A stretch of 64,000 nt of DNA from Candidatus Eiseniibacteriota bacterium (GCA_020633975.1 JACKCR010000014.1:21185-85184); one strand, 5' to 3'. Shown: positions 34,156 through 43,588, counted from the first letter of the stretch. Notes: generated by a model not told the origin, from the letters alone. Program-made: numbers and translations.

Positions 34156-35685
34156 ATGAGCTTCCCGTTTCCGAGAGAACCGGGCGGTGTCCCAGAGATC
34201 CTCGGCTCCATCTTCGAGAACCTACCGAGCATGGTCTTCGTCAAGGACGCGGCTTTGCTGCGGTTCGTGACGGTCAACCGTGCGGCCGAGGAACTTCTCG
34301 GATTCAGTCGGGAAGAGCTGATCGGCAAGTCCGATCACGACTTTTTCCCCGCCGACCAGGCGGATGGATTCACGGCGAGAGACCGTGCCGTCTTGATGAG
34401 TGGACGGGAAGTCGACATCGCTGAGGAGACCATCCTCACTCGCCACCGGGGAGTGCGCGTCCTCCATACGAAAAAAGTGCCGCTGCTCGGCGCCGATGGA
34501 GCCCCGAAGTTCCTTCTTGGAATCTCCGAGGACATCACGGAACTGAAGGACGTAGAGCGTCGGCTGCGGGAGAGCGAGCACCAACTCAGGCGCCTTCTGG
34601 AGGCGATTCCCGACCTGATCTTTCGAATCGACCGGGGAGGTCGCTTTCTCTCCTTCGTACCTGCTCGCGGGATGCGGACGCTTGCACCGGAGTCGGAGTT
34701 CATCGGAAAGACGTTTGCCGACGTCATGCCTCCGGAGCTCTCCCGAATGGCGGGTGATGCATTCGAGCGCGCTCTTTCGAGCGGAGAGGCGCAAGTGATC
34801 GAGTACGACCTGGTCGAAGGAGGAAAGCGTCGCTACTACGAAGCGCGCATCGTTCCCGTCGGGACGGACGACTTCATCTCCATCGTACGAGATGTTTCGG
34901 ACCGACGTCGCGCGGAGGAGGCGGCACGCGAACGGGAGCGGCAGCTCTCCCACGCGGGCCGCATCAGCACGATGGGCGAGATGGCCACGAGCATCGCTCA
35001 CGAACTGAACCAACCTCTCGCCGCCATCCTGAACCATGCAGAGGCGTGTACCTTTGCCATCCAGGATGGCCGGGCACGGCCAGAGTCGCTGTTGGAGGAT
35101 CTTCAAGCCATCGTGGCCCAGGCCGAACGGGCGACACGGATCGTCAGGCACGTCCGGAACTTCGTCCGCAAAGGCGATCGAGACACGGCCGTTGTGAATC
35201 TGAACGAACTCGTGGAAACGACGCTCGGGTTCCTGTCGTTCGAGGCGAGTCGAGCAGGTGTTTCCATCGAGACAGAGCTTCCTTCCAACCCCATCCCCGT
35301 CTACGGGGACCCGATCGAGCTGCAACAGGTGGTTCTTAACCTGGTCCGAAACGGCATCGAGGCGATCGCTGGCTGGAACTCCGGAGGCGAACGTACGCTC
35401 CGGGTAGCCACGAGGATCGATGGTTGCCCGAAGGGCGGAAGCGAGAACGAATGGGGTGCCCTGTCCGTCTCCAATCCAGGACCGGCGCTGACTACTGAGG
35501 CCGTATCCGAGTTTCTCGAACCGTACTTCACGACCAAGCCGGACGGCTTGGGGCTCGGTTTGTCGATCAGTCGATCCATCGTGGAGGGTGTCGGCGGGAA
35601 TCTCGAAGGGTGCGCGAACCCGGACGGTGGAGTTACCTTCCAAGTGTGGATCCCGATCGCCAACAAGGAGAACCCCCATGAGTGA
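34156..35685 (+). CDS. PAS-domain sensor histidine kinase (FixL/TodS-like)
   Basis: A 509-residue soluble kinase without membrane helices. Two PAS domains occupy residues ~15-128 (with LLGFSREELIGKSDHDFF) and ~142-248 (AIPDLIFRIDRGGRFLSF). The phosphoacceptor helix is SIAHELNQPLAAILNHAEA with His282, of the FixL/DctB type. The ATPase domain has NLVRNGIEAI, then EPYFTTKPDGLGLGLSISRS. The PAS domains show no clear haem-ligand signature, so an oxygen-sensing role cannot be claimed. GGAGGGAG ends eight bases before the ATG at 34156; the frame is open further upstream. It overlaps the response regulator gene by eight bases. Confidence 0.9.
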   Translation: MSFPFPREPGGVPEILGSIFENLPSMVFVKDAALLRFVTVNRAAEELLGFSREELIGKSDHDFFPADQADGFTARDRAVLMSGREVDIAEETILTRHRGVRVLHTKKVPLLGADGAPKFLLGISEDITELKDVERRLRESEHQLRRLLEAIPDLIFRIDRGGRFLSFVPARGMRTLAPESEFIGKTFADVMPPELSRMAGDAFERALSSGEAQVIEYDLVEGGKRRYYEARIVPVGTDDFISIVRDVSDRRRAEEAARERERQLSHAGRISTMGEMATSIAHELNQPLAAILNHAEACTFAIQDGRARPESLLEDLQAIVAQAERATRIVRHVRNFVRKGDRDTAVVNLNELVETTLGFLSFEASRAGVSIETELPSNPIPVYGDPIELQQVVLNLVRNGIEAIAGWNSGGERTLRVATRIDGCPKGGSENEWGALSVSNPGPALTTEAVSEFLEPYFTTKPDGLGLGLSISRSIVEGVGGNLEGCANPDGGVTFQVWIPIANKENPHE

Positions 35686-36352
35686 AGACGTAATCGTCTA
35701 CGTCGTCGACGACGATGAAGCCATCCGGAGATCGGTTCGTCGTCTCCTCGAACAGGTGGAGCTTCCCGTCGAGACCTTTGCGTCGCCGCTCGACTTCTTG
35801 AACGCCCACGATCCCGACCGGGTCGGATGCCTGGTGCTCGATGTCCGGATGCCCGGAATGAGCGGGATCGATCTGCAGAAGCGGATGATCGAAGACGAGA
35901 CGGGGCTCCCGGTCATCATCGTGACAGGGCATGGCGACATCCAGATGGCGGTCGACTCGATGCGGAGAGGTGCGATCGACTTCCTCGAGAAGCCGTACCG
36001 CGCCCAGGCGCTTCTCGACAGTATCCACCGAGCACTTGCGCTCGACCGCGTTCGCCACGAGGAACGGAGGATCGCCCGCGAGCTCTCGAACCGCTTCTCC
36101 AGACTGACGGCGAGAGAGCGCGAAGTCGTCGCCATGGTCGTCAAGGGGCTCACGAATCGTGAGATCGCATCTCGCGTGGGGGTCTCTCCGCAAGCGATCG
36201 ACGCGCGGCGCGCGCGCGCCATGGGAAAGCTCGGCGTCGCGACCGTGCCCGAGCTCGTCGAGTTCGTCCTGCGCTACGAATGTGACCGACAAGGGCACAC
36301 ACTTCCGCCGCTTGGGCAGATTCTCGAACGAGGCCTCGCCGAGGCCCACTGA
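35678..36352 (+). CDS. FixJ-family response regulator
   Basis: A 224-residue regulator: receiver domain with acidic pocket D11/D12, phosphoacceptor D55 in LVLDVRMPGMSGIDL, a Thr in IIVTGHGD and Lys in IDFLEKPY. A linker helix follows, then a LuxR/FixJ-type HTH (LTAREREVVAMVVKGLTNRE). The eight-base overlap with the kinase gene makes the pair a cognate two-component system. The NarL/FixJ output domain acts with the housekeeping sigma factor. The targets are unknown; the co-directional subtilase gene beginning 235 bp downstream has its own promoter. Confidence 0.92.
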   Translation: MSEDVIVYVVDDDEAIRRSVRRLLEQVELPVETFASPLDFLNAHDPDRVGCLVLDVRMPGMSGIDLQKRMIEDETGLPVIIVTGHGDIQMAVDSMRRGAIDFLEKPYRAQALLDSIHRALALDRVRHEERRIARELSNRFSRLTAREREVVAMVVKGLTNREIASRVGVSPQAIDARRARAMGKLGVATVPELVEFVLRYECDRQGHTLPPLGQILERGLAEAH

Positions 36353-36429
36353 GGCGTCTCCGGGGGCGTGAGGGTTTCGTCGCCGTCTGATCGGAAATGA
36401 ACGGCAACCCTGCCTGGGTTTGTGGGGGG

Positions 36430-36461
36430 CTGGCCGCTGTCCTGTGTGCGGCCAGGTCTGT
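36430..36461 (+). terminator. Terminator after the two-component genes
   Basis: A perfect 8-bp stem CTGGCCGC (36430-36437) with GCGGCCAG (36448-36455) and a 10-base loop is followed by GTCTGTTT. It lies about 80 bp after the regulator stop and just before a promoter candidate. Confidence 0.55.
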
Positions 36462-36491
36462 TTGACCGCGGCTCCTCGGATTCTCTATCCT
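36462..36491 (+). promoter_or_regulatory. Promoter candidate for the subtilase gene
   Basis: TTGACC at 36462-36467 and TATCCT at 36486-36491 are separated by 18 bp. The pair lies about 95 bp before the subtilase ATG and right after a terminator-like hairpin. Confidence 0.5.
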
Positions 36492-36586
36492 CGACCGCGT
36501 GCTTCCGGGGTGGGTTCCGGTTGTTTCACCTGGCCGCGCCCTTCCAACCTCTACCCGTTCTCTCCACTCCTCACGAGGGGGCATCG

Positions 36587-39001
36587 ATGCTTCGCACTCC
36601 ACTCTCCTCTGCACTCGTTGCAATCGGCGCACTGGTGGCCTTCGGCTCTACTGCTTCGGCCAACGACGCCAACGGAACGGTTCTGCACATGCTTCAGGGA
36701 ACCTACGACCCACTCGTGGAGTCGCTGCCACTGGCCCAGGGGCTTCGGCTCGATGTGATTCCGGACGGTGTGTCTCCCTGGATCGTGCAGTTCGCGCATC
36801 CGACGGGCACTGCGGAGACGAGCTTCTTGGAAGCGTCCGGTGTGGAGATCCACGGATACCTTCCGGACTACGCGTACCTCGTCACGGCAACGAAGGCGCA
36901 GATGGACGTGCTCCGTACGACGAACGACGTTCGTTGGGCCGGACCGTTCGAGCCAGGATTCCGCATCTCGCCCGAGATCGGTACGCAGGTCTTTCGGAAT
37001 CCGGCCAGGAGCGACGTGAGCGTGCGCACGCTGCTCGTGCGAGTGTTTCATGACCCACTCACCGCCGCGGACCACTACCGGGCTCTTGGCGGAACCGTGC
37101 TCGAGGTGATCGACAACGCCTACGAGTCGATCGTCGTCGTCGAAATCGATCCGGCGCGGATCGACGACATCGCAAGAGACTCCCTCACCTGGTTCGTCGA
37201 GGAGAAGCCAGAGACCTTCCTCCTCAACCAGACGACGCGTTGGGTGGTCCAGTCCAACGTTTCGAACTCCACGCCGATCTGGGATGCGGGCATTACCGGA
37301 GAAGGCGAGATCGTCACGCTGATGGACTCGGGTGTCGACTACAACTCCTGCTTCTTCCGCGAGAACGGCAACCTCCCGCCCGGGCCGTCGCATCGGAAGA
37401 TCATCGACTACACGACGTTCGGCGGGAACGTCTACGACGGCTGCGGTACGGGGCACGGAACGCATGTCGCAGGCACGATCGCCGGGGACCAGTCCTACAT
37501 CACAGGCAGCACGCAGTCCGCGGGAATGGCGTTCGGCGCGAAGCTCACGGTGCAGGATGTGGGGCAGGACGGATTCCTCGACTGTCTTCTCGGGTTCGTG
37601 AACGTGCCCGCAACTCTGACGAGCGCCTTCACTGCGTCCTACGGTCTCGGCGCCCGCGTCCACTCGAACAGTTGGGGCTCGACCTCGAACAGCTACGACA
37701 CCTACGCGGTCAACGTCGATCAGTTCATGTGGACGCACCCGGACTACCTGATCGTCTTCGCGAACGGCAACTCCGGCCCGAGTTCCGGCACGGTTGGTTC
37801 GCCCGCGACGGCGAAGAATCTCATCTCCGTGGGCGCAACCCAGCAGGCGCCGAACCAGAACACGATCGCGAGCTACTCGAGCCGTGGTCCGGCATCCGAC
37901 GGTCGCTACAAGCCGACCGTGGTTGCGCCGGGCGGCGACTCGAACGGCTACATCAACTCCGCGGACAACAACAGCGGCAACCCGCCCAGCCCGACGTGCG
38001 CGACGCAGGGGAGCCCGTTCGCCGGCACGTCCATGGCGACTCCGGCCGTGTCCGGCATCGCCACGCTTGCGCGTCAGTACTTCCGTGACGGCTTCTACCC
38101 CGACGGGATCGCGGGCGGCAACGCCGTTCCGGTGTCGGCGGCCGCGATCAAGGCCGTGCTCGTCAACTCGGCGACCGATCCCGGGACGCCGAACATCCCG
38201 AACAACAACGAGGGGTTTGGTCGTCTGCTCTTGGATGACGCACTCTACTTCGATGGCGACTCCCGCGAGCTGCGTCTCGAGCAGGACGCCGGTTTGGCGA
38301 CAGGGGAGACTCGCACTTTCGAGTACGCGGTCGACTCCAGCGCCGAGCCTCTCGAGATCGTGCTCTGCTGGACGGACTACCCGGCGACGCAAGGAGCGAG
38401 CGTTGCACTCGTCAACGACCTCGACCTTCGGGTCACAGCGCCGGGCGGAGCCGTCTATCTCGGGAACGTGCTCAGCAGTGGCCAGTCCGTCACCGGTGGA
38501 TCCGCCGACCGTCGCAACGTCGAGGAGATGTTCCGCCTCGACAGCCCACCGCTCGGAACCTACGTGATCGAAGTGAACGCAGTGAACGTTCCGCAGGGTG
38601 GGGTCCAGCCGTTCGCGCTCGCGTCCACGGGTGCATTTGCCGGCTGGCCGGACGACCCCGCGGACGCGCCGGAACTGGACGGGTCGATCTCGGTCACGTC
38701 CGGTTGGGCGCTTCTCTCCGCCGAGCCCAACCCGTCGCAGGGGGACGTCACGATCGCGTTCCGTGTTCCCACGACGACGGAGTCTCAGGACGGCGGCGTC
38801 GACACGGCCACGATCGAGGTGTTCGATGCGGCGGGCCGGCGAGTCCGGTCTCTTGCAAACGGAATCGTCGATCCGGGCATCCACGAAGTGCGTTGGAACG
38901 GGCTCGACGACTCCGGCACCCGGGTCGCGCCCGGCGTCTACTTCACCCGGCTGCGAGCAGGTGCGGTGGAGCTCTCGAAGAAGCTCGTCCTGATCGACTG
39001 A
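36587..39001 (+). CDS. Secreted subtilisin-like (S8) protease with FlgD-like C-terminal domain
   Basis: An 804-residue exoprotease. It has a signal peptide (to about residue 25), an inhibitor-like propeptide region (~30-215) and an S8 catalytic domain with D247 (LMDSGVD), H290 (GHGTHVAG) and S482 (GTSMATP). A beta-sandwich/P-domain-like part follows, ending in VEVFDAAGRRVRSL-type sequence (here IEVFDAAGRRVRSL) through GVYFTRLRAG at the C-terminus. That last ~80-residue FlgD-like Ig domain is the usual C-terminal element of secreted proteins in Eisenbacteria-like lineages. The start at 36587 follows GAGGGGG; the open frame to 36422 is rejected. It probably degrades extracellular protein. Confidence 0.92.
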   Translation: MLRTPLSSALVAIGALVAFGSTASANDANGTVLHMLQGTYDPLVESLPLAQGLRLDVIPDGVSPWIVQFAHPTGTAETSFLEASGVEIHGYLPDYAYLVTATKAQMDVLRTTNDVRWAGPFEPGFRISPEIGTQVFRNPARSDVSVRTLLVRVFHDPLTAADHYRALGGTVLEVIDNAYESIVVVEIDPARIDDIARDSLTWFVEEKPETFLLNQTTRWVVQSNVSNSTPIWDAGITGEGEIVTLMDSGVDYNSCFFRENGNLPPGPSHRKIIDYTTFGGNVYDGCGTGHGTHVAGTIAGDQSYITGSTQSAGMAFGAKLTVQDVGQDGFLDCLLGFVNVPATLTSAFTASYGLGARVHSNSWGSTSNSYDTYAVNVDQFMWTHPDYLIVFANGNSGPSSGTVGSPATAKNLISVGATQQAPNQNTIASYSSRGPASDGRYKPTVVAPGGDSNGYINSADNNSGNPPSPTCATQGSPFAGTSMATPAVSGIATLARQYFRDGFYPDGIAGGNAVPVSAAAIKAVLVNSATDPGTPNIPNNNEGFGRLLLDDALYFDGDSRELRLEQDAGLATGETRTFEYAVDSSAEPLEIVLCWTDYPATQGASVALVNDLDLRVTAPGGAVYLGNVLSSGQSVTGGSADRRNVEEMFRLDSPPLGTYVIEVNAVNVPQGGVQPFALASTGAFAGWPDDPADAPELDGSISVTSGWALLSAEPNPSQGDVTIAFRVPTTTESQDGGVDTATIEVFDAAGRRVRSLANGIVDPGIHEVRWNGLDDSGTRVAPGVYFTRLRAGAVELSKKLVLID

Positions 39002-39307
39002 TCGTCGCACCGTTCTCGGCCCTGGCCGAGGACGCATGTCGCGTTCGCCGGCCGGAGAGTGGCCGGCTGACGAGGACTCCCACATCGGAGTGCTTCGATC
39101 GACCTGAACCCCGGGTGCCCGCCGCGCTCGGGGTTCGTTACTGCCGTGCACGTATGGAGATTCGGCCCGAAGGTGCCGATGGGATACTCTCGGGAAGTGC
39201 CCGCGGGACGGAACCCGCGCGAGGCCGTACGGGTTCGAGTCGCCCCAGGAATGTCCCCTCGGATGGGACGAGGCGACGTGAGCGCGACGCCAGAAGGAAG
39301 GGATGCC
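39002..39307. other. Intergenic region with three hairpins
   Basis: After the subtilase stop come CTCGGC/GCCGAG (39015-39030), GCCGGCC/GGCCGGC (39047-39067) and GAACCCCG/CGGGGTTC (39106-39136), all perfect stems. None has a long T-run. They probably end subtilase transcription, and the right half must hold the promoter of the next operon. The nucleoside kinase frame is open across the right part but is not thought to be translated there. Confidence 0.5.
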
Positions 39308-41107
39308 TTGAGTCAGCCTGCCAACAGCTCCGGTCGGAAGAGACGTCAAACCCGCCGCAGACCGGCCGCCACGGCCGGGACGACTGCTTCCCCGCGCGAG
39401 GGAGCGAATGGCGGCGCCCTAGCGTCTACACAGAACGGAAACGGCCATCGTTCCATCCGCGTCGTTCTCGACGGTACGGAGCTGACCTGTCCCAAGGGGT
39501 GTCGCGCGTCTGCGCTTCTCGCAGAACACCCCCCGAAGAGTGCGCTTCCGACCCTCGGTGTGATCGTGAACGGTCGTCTCCGGGCGCTCGACCACGAACT
39601 CGTTTCTGACTGCACGATCCGAACGGTCCAGTTCGGGAGCAAGGACGGAACGTCGATCTATATCCGAACGGCGGTCCTGCTCCTTTGTGAAGCAGTTCAC
39701 GAAGTCGATCCGCTCCTCAACCCGGTCGTCGGTCAGTCGCTGGCCGGAGGGTATTCGTTCACCCTGCGGAAGAACGGCAAGCTGGTCGACCGGATCTCGC
39801 CCGCGCTCATCCGCCAGTTCCGTACTCGGATGACGCGGATCGTGGCGGAGGACCGTCCGATCTTCGTCGAGCGGGTGACGGTGGAGGAGGCGCTCGAACA
39901 CTTCCGCAAGGTCGGGGCGCAGGACAAAGTGAAGCTCCTGGAGACGACCCGTCGGGCGGAGATCCAGTGGGCCTCCGCGGGCAGTTACAAGGACAACATC
40001 AACGGCCCGGTCGCGGTCCGGACCGGCTCGGTCGAGAAGTGGGAGCTGGTTCCGTACGAATCGGAGATGGTCCTCCGCTTCCCCGGGCCAGAGTTCGACA
40101 TGCGACCGAAGCCTCGCCGCCAGACCCGTCTCTACAACGCGTACCGGGAGACGCGTCGCTGGAACGAGGAGCTCGGAGTCGCGAACATCGGGCAGCTCAA
40201 CCAAGCGGTCATCAACGGACAGGTCTCCGACATCATCCGCGTGGCCGAAGGCTTCCACGAGAAGAAGATCGCCGCTATCGCGGACGAAATCGCCGAACGG
40301 AAGAACTGCCGACTCGTTCTCGTCGCGGGGCCTTCGTCCTCCGGCAAGACGACGTTCACGAAGCGGCTCATGGTCCAGCTCCGCGTCCTCGGGCTCCAGC
40401 CCGTCGCGATCAGCATGGACAACTACTACGTGAACCGGGTCGATACCCCGAAGCACGCGGACGGCTCCTACAACTTCGAGTCGCTCGACGCGCTGGACGT
40501 GAAGCTCTTCAACGAGCACATCCACACTCTGATCGACGGGGGACGGGTCGAGACGCCGATCTACTCTTTCACCCGCGGGGAGCGGATCGAGAAGACCATC
40601 CCGATGGAACTCGGCCCCCGCGACGTCCTCATCACCGAGGGCATCCACTGCCTCAATCCCCGGCTCACCGAAGGGATCGCTCGACGCCGAACCTTCGGGA
40701 TCTACGTGTCGGCCCTCACCCAGCTCTCGATCGACGACCACAGCCGGATCTTCACGGCCGACGTTCGAATGCTGAGAAGGATCGTGCGCGATCGGCTCTA
40801 TCGGAACTACACTGCCGACCAGACCTTGATCGGTTGGAAGAGCGTGCGGTCGGGGGAGAACAAGTACATCTTCCCCTTCCAGGAGAACGCGGATTCGATG
40901 TTCAACTCGGCGCTGGTCTACGAGCCAGCGGTCATCCGGACCTACGCCGAACGGTTCCTGCTCGAGGTGCCGCTCGACTCACCCGCGATGGCAGAGGCGT
41001 ATCGACTTCTCCGCTTCCTCCACATGCTCGTCCCGCTCTTCCCCGAGGAGGTTCCCCAGAACTCGATCATTCGCGAGTTCATCGGGGGGAGTGCGTTCCG
41101 GTACTAG
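39308..41107 (+). CDS. TGS-domain nucleoside (uridine) kinase
   Basis: A 599-residue protein from the TTG at 39308, which has AAGGAAGGG about six bases upstream; in-frame ATGs at 39251 and 39263 are alternatives. After a basic, disordered ~45 residues there is a TGS domain (IRVVLDGTELTCPKGC...). A threonyl-tRNA-synthetase-like second domain (VVGQSLAGGYSFTLRKNGKL) follows, and the phosphoribulokinase/uridine-kinase domain has P-loop GPSSSGKTTFTKRL. Downstream motifs are SMDNYYVNRVDTPKHADG and the DVLITEGIHCLNP block. This ThrRS-like plus kinase fusion is found in many anaerobes and thermophiles, where it is thought to phosphorylate nucleosides. Confidence 0.85.
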   Translation: MSQPANSSGRKRRQTRRRPAATAGTTASPREGANGGALASTQNGNGHRSIRVVLDGTELTCPKGCRASALLAEHPPKSALPTLGVIVNGRLRALDHELVSDCTIRTVQFGSKDGTSIYIRTAVLLLCEAVHEVDPLLNPVVGQSLAGGYSFTLRKNGKLVDRISPALIRQFRTRMTRIVAEDRPIFVERVTVEEALEHFRKVGAQDKVKLLETTRRAEIQWASAGSYKDNINGPVAVRTGSVEKWELVPYESEMVLRFPGPEFDMRPKPRRQTRLYNAYRETRRWNEELGVANIGQLNQAVINGQVSDIIRVAEGFHEKKIAAIADEIAERKNCRLVLVAGPSSSGKTTFTKRLMVQLRVLGLQPVAISMDNYYVNRVDTPKHADGSYNFESLDALDVKLFNEHIHTLIDGGRVETPIYSFTRGERIEKTIPMELGPRDVLITEGIHCLNPRLTEGIARRRTFGIYVSALTQLSIDDHSRIFTADVRMLRRIVRDRLYRNYTADQTLIGWKSVRSGENKYIFPFQENADSMFNSALVYEPAVIRTYAERFLLEVPLDSPAMAEAYRLLRFLHMLVPLFPEEVPQNSIIREFIGGSAFRY

Positions 41108-41190
41108 ACAGGTTACGGAAGAAGCCCCTGCGGGCCTCCTTCCGCACCCTTCTAGGCTTGTATTGCGTGCAGATCTGCTGAAAAACTCCT

Positions 41191-41222
41191 CCCTCCTCGT
41201 CCGCTGCGCGGCCGACGAGGGG
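41191..41222. repeat. Dispersed 32-bp palindromic repeat, copy B
   Basis: It matches 25464-25495 at 29 of 32 positions. Here it is flanked by GAAAAAC (41180-41186) and GTTTTTC (41222-41228), which extend the inverted repeat outward. It forms the stem of the terminator listed next. Confidence 0.75.
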
Positions 41223-41227
41223 TTTTT
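41195..41227 (+). terminator. Intrinsic terminator built on the dispersed repeat
   Basis: A 7-bp stem CCTCGTC/GACGAGG with a 12-base GC-rich loop is followed by GG and five T residues. It lies 87 bp after the nucleoside kinase stop and just before the acyl-CoA synthetase start. The outer GAAAAAC/GTTTTTC arms allow it to work in both directions. Confidence 0.7.
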
Positions 41228-41273
41228 CATCAGCCTGCTAGCAGCGTTCGGGGGCAGGGAGAACCCAGGTTCG

Positions 41274-42896
41274 GTGACGGTTTCGTCGACCTACGACTTC
41301 ATCAAAGACGTGACGCGTCTGGACGACCTTCTGCGTCGTCAGTCGCTGCTCGATCCGGATGCGACACTGTTGCGCCTGCCGACGGGCACGGTGACGTACG
41401 AGGCAGTCGAGGAGAAGGCGAAAGAGTTCGCTCGTCTCCTCCTGGACTTGGGCGTCGAGCACGGTGATCGGGTCGCGATCTTGGCCGAGAACGGGGTCGG
41501 GTTCGTGGCCGCGTTCTATGGTGCGATGCGAGCCGGAGCGGTCGCCGTTCCTGTGAACACAGCGGTCGACGGGCGCGGACTCGCGCACGTCCTCCGTGAC
41601 TCGGGTGCCCGTGTCTTGATGATGACGAAGCGGTTCCTACGCGCCACAGAGTCGGCGATGGAGGATGGGGACGCGACGTCGGGAGTCCAGTTCGTCATCG
41701 GCGAGAATGCGCTCGCGGGCGGCAAGGCCGAGCACGTCGTTTGGTTGCCGGACGAGCCGGCGAGGGGCAGTCGCTACGCGGGGCCTCCTGGGCTCGAGCC
41801 GTTCGGACACGCCGAACTCGACGACGTCGCCACGATCATCTACACGTCCGGGTCTACCGGTGCACCGCGGGGGGCGACGCTCACGCACCGGAACGTCCTC
41901 ACGAACACGTGGTCGATCCTCGAGTACCTGCGTCTCAGCGAAGAAGACCGGATGCTGGTCATCCTCCCGTTCTACTACGTCTACGGGATGTCGCTTCTCA
42001 ACACGCACGTGGCTGTCGGCGGCGCGCTCATCGTCGGAACGGAGCTCTTCTTCCCGAACAAAGTCGTCGACCGGATGCATGCGGAGAAGGCGACCGGGTT
42101 CGCCGGCGTGCCCTCGAGCTTCAACGTGCTCCTCCATCGGTCCCGGTTCCCGCAAGACGTCCCTCCCTCACTCCAGTATGTGACTCAAGCGGGTGGGGCG
42201 ATGGCGCCGGAGCTGACCCGGGAACTGATCGATGCGCTTCCCGCGGCGGACATCTTCGTCATGTACGGCGCCACGGAAGCGAGTGCGCGACTCTCCTACG
42301 TCCCGCCGCACAAGCTGAAGCACAAGCTTGGGTCGATTGGTATTGCGATCCCGGGTGTCACGCTTCGCGTCCTGCGGGAAGACGGCATGGAGGCGGACGT
42401 CGACGATCCCGGCGAGCTGGTCGCGAGCGGCGACAACATCATGCGCGGTTACTGGGGTGCTCCGGAGGAGACGGCAGAAGTCCTGGGGCCAGACGGACTC
42501 CGCACAGGTGACCTCGCGCGAAGAGATGCGGACGGCTACTTCTACATCGTCGGCCGCAAGAAAGAGATGATCAAGTCCGGGGCTCACCGGATCAGCCCCA
42601 AGGAGATCGAAGAACGACTCGTCGAGCATCCTGCCGTTCTCGAGGCGGCGGTGATCGGCGTGCCGGACGAGCTGCTGGGCGAAGCGATCGTTGCTTTCGT
42701 CGTGCTCCACACGAATGTCGGTGGCGGTGAGCTTCCAGACGAACGAGCGATTCAGCGCTTCCTCATGGATAGGGTCGCCGAGTACAAAGTGCCAAGACGG
42801 GTGCTCTTCCGCGAATCCCTCCCCAAGAACGAGTCAGGCAAGATCCAGAAGCGGGAGCTGAAGACGGATGTCGACTCCTCGGAGGACGCGTCCTGA
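41274..42896 (+). CDS. AMP-forming acyl-CoA synthetase/ligase family enzyme
   Basis: A 540-residue adenylate-forming enzyme with the core motifs in order: phosphate loop YTSGSTGAPRGATLTH, YGATEASAR, the DxxR-type hinge TGDLARRDADGYFYIVGRKKEMIKSGAHRISP and the C-terminal catalytic Lys in PKNESGKIQKREL. Length and motifs fit fatty-acid or aryl/acyl CoA ligases; the substrate pocket cannot be read. The GTG at 41274 is the likely start, with GGGAG upstream; the frame runs back through the terminator, which argues against an earlier start. It overlaps the HAD phosphatase gene by four bases. Confidence 0.85.
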   Translation: MTVSSTYDFIKDVTRLDDLLRRQSLLDPDATLLRLPTGTVTYEAVEEKAKEFARLLLDLGVEHGDRVAILAENGVGFVAAFYGAMRAGAVAVPVNTAVDGRGLAHVLRDSGARVLMMTKRFLRATESAMEDGDATSGVQFVIGENALAGGKAEHVVWLPDEPARGSRYAGPPGLEPFGHAELDDVATIIYTSGSTGAPRGATLTHRNVLTNTWSILEYLRLSEEDRMLVILPFYYVYGMSLLNTHVAVGGALIVGTELFFPNKVVDRMHAEKATGFAGVPSSFNVLLHRSRFPQDVPPSLQYVTQAGGAMAPELTRELIDALPAADIFVMYGATEASARLSYVPPHKLKHKLGSIGIAIPGVTLRVLREDGMEADVDDPGELVASGDNIMRGYWGAPEETAEVLGPDGLRTGDLARRDADGYFYIVGRKKEMIKSGAHRISPKEIEERLVEHPAVLEAAVIGVPDELLGEAIVAFVVLHTNVGGGELPDERAIQRFLMDRVAEYKVPRRVLFRESLPKNESGKIQKRELKTDVDSSEDAS

Positions 42897-43588
42897 CCCG
42901 TTACGATTGGATCATCTTCGACGCAGACAACACTCTCTTCGACTTCGACGGCGCGGAGCACGGAGCTCTGGAGCGGACGCTGGTCTCGTTCCACGTTCCG
43001 TGCACGGACGAGACACGATCACGATACGCAGCGATCAGCGCACGTCTCTGGCGCGCGTTCGAGGGTGGAGAGATCACCTCGGCGCGTCTGCGTGTCGCTC
43101 GATTCGAGGAGCTACTCGGCGACGTGTCACTCGCGTCGGACGTCAGCGCGCGGTACATCGAGGAGCTGGGCCGAGAGTCCGGCCTCCTGCCCCAGGCGGA
43201 GCGAGTCGTCGAAGCACTCGCGCAGTCGTACCGGCTTCTCCTCGCTACGAACGGGATCGCCGATATCCAGCGAAGTCGCTTCGCGGGATCGACGATCGCA
43301 CACCACTTCCACGACATCGTCATCTCGGACGAGATCGGAGTGGCCAAGCCGCACGCCGAGTTCTTCGACGAAGCGTTTGCGCGGATGGGAACTCCACCTC
43401 GAAGTAAGGTCCTGATGGTCGGAGACAGTCTCAGTTCGGACATCGCTGGTGGAATCGGCTACGGAATCGACGCCTGCTGGTTCGACCTGCGACGCTCCGG
43501 AACCGGCGCGCTCGCGTCCTGCGATCCGCCGCTCGAACCACGCTATCGGATCGAGGCGCTCGACGACCTCCTCCCGCTGTTGACGTAG
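42893..43588 (+). CDS. HAD-superfamily phosphatase (YjjG-like)
   Basis: A 231-residue hydrolase read from a CTG (42893) that overlaps the previous stop (CTGA) and has GGAGG seven bases upstream. No ATG, GTG or TTG is in frame near the N-terminus, and the sequence directly after the CTG is needed because it holds HAD motif I, IIFDADNTLFDFD. Motif II is LLATNG, then KPHAEFF with its Lys, and motif IV is VLMVGDSLSSDIAGG. The best family match is YjjG-type nucleotide phosphatases or 2-haloacid dehalogenase-like enzymes. Confidence 0.8.
   Translation: MTRYDWIIFDADNTLFDFDGAEHGALERTLVSFHVPCTDETRSRYAAISARLWRAFEGGEITSARLRVARFEELLGDVSLASDVSARYIEELGRESGLLPQAERVVEALAQSYRLLLATNGIADIQRSRFAGSTIAHHFHDIVISDEIGVAKPHAEFFDEAFARMGTPPRSKVLMVGDSLSSDIAGGIGYGIDACWFDLRRSGTGALASCDPPLEPRYRIEALDDLLPLLT

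Noticed and set aside
34156-36352. Oxygen-sensing FixL/FixJ
   Set aside because: Kinase and regulator are of that family, but the PAS domains lack a clear haem-binding signature, so no ligand is claimed.
39225-39250. tRNA-like T-arm sequence (GGTTCGAGTC)
   Set aside because: No acceptor stem, D-arm or anticodon arm can be built around it.
36551-39349. 932-codon open frame on the minus strand opposite the subtilase gene
   Set aside because: It mirrors a gene with clear catalytic motifs; high-GC codon bias opens the antisense frame. The translation is Arg/Asp/Val-rich with no family features.
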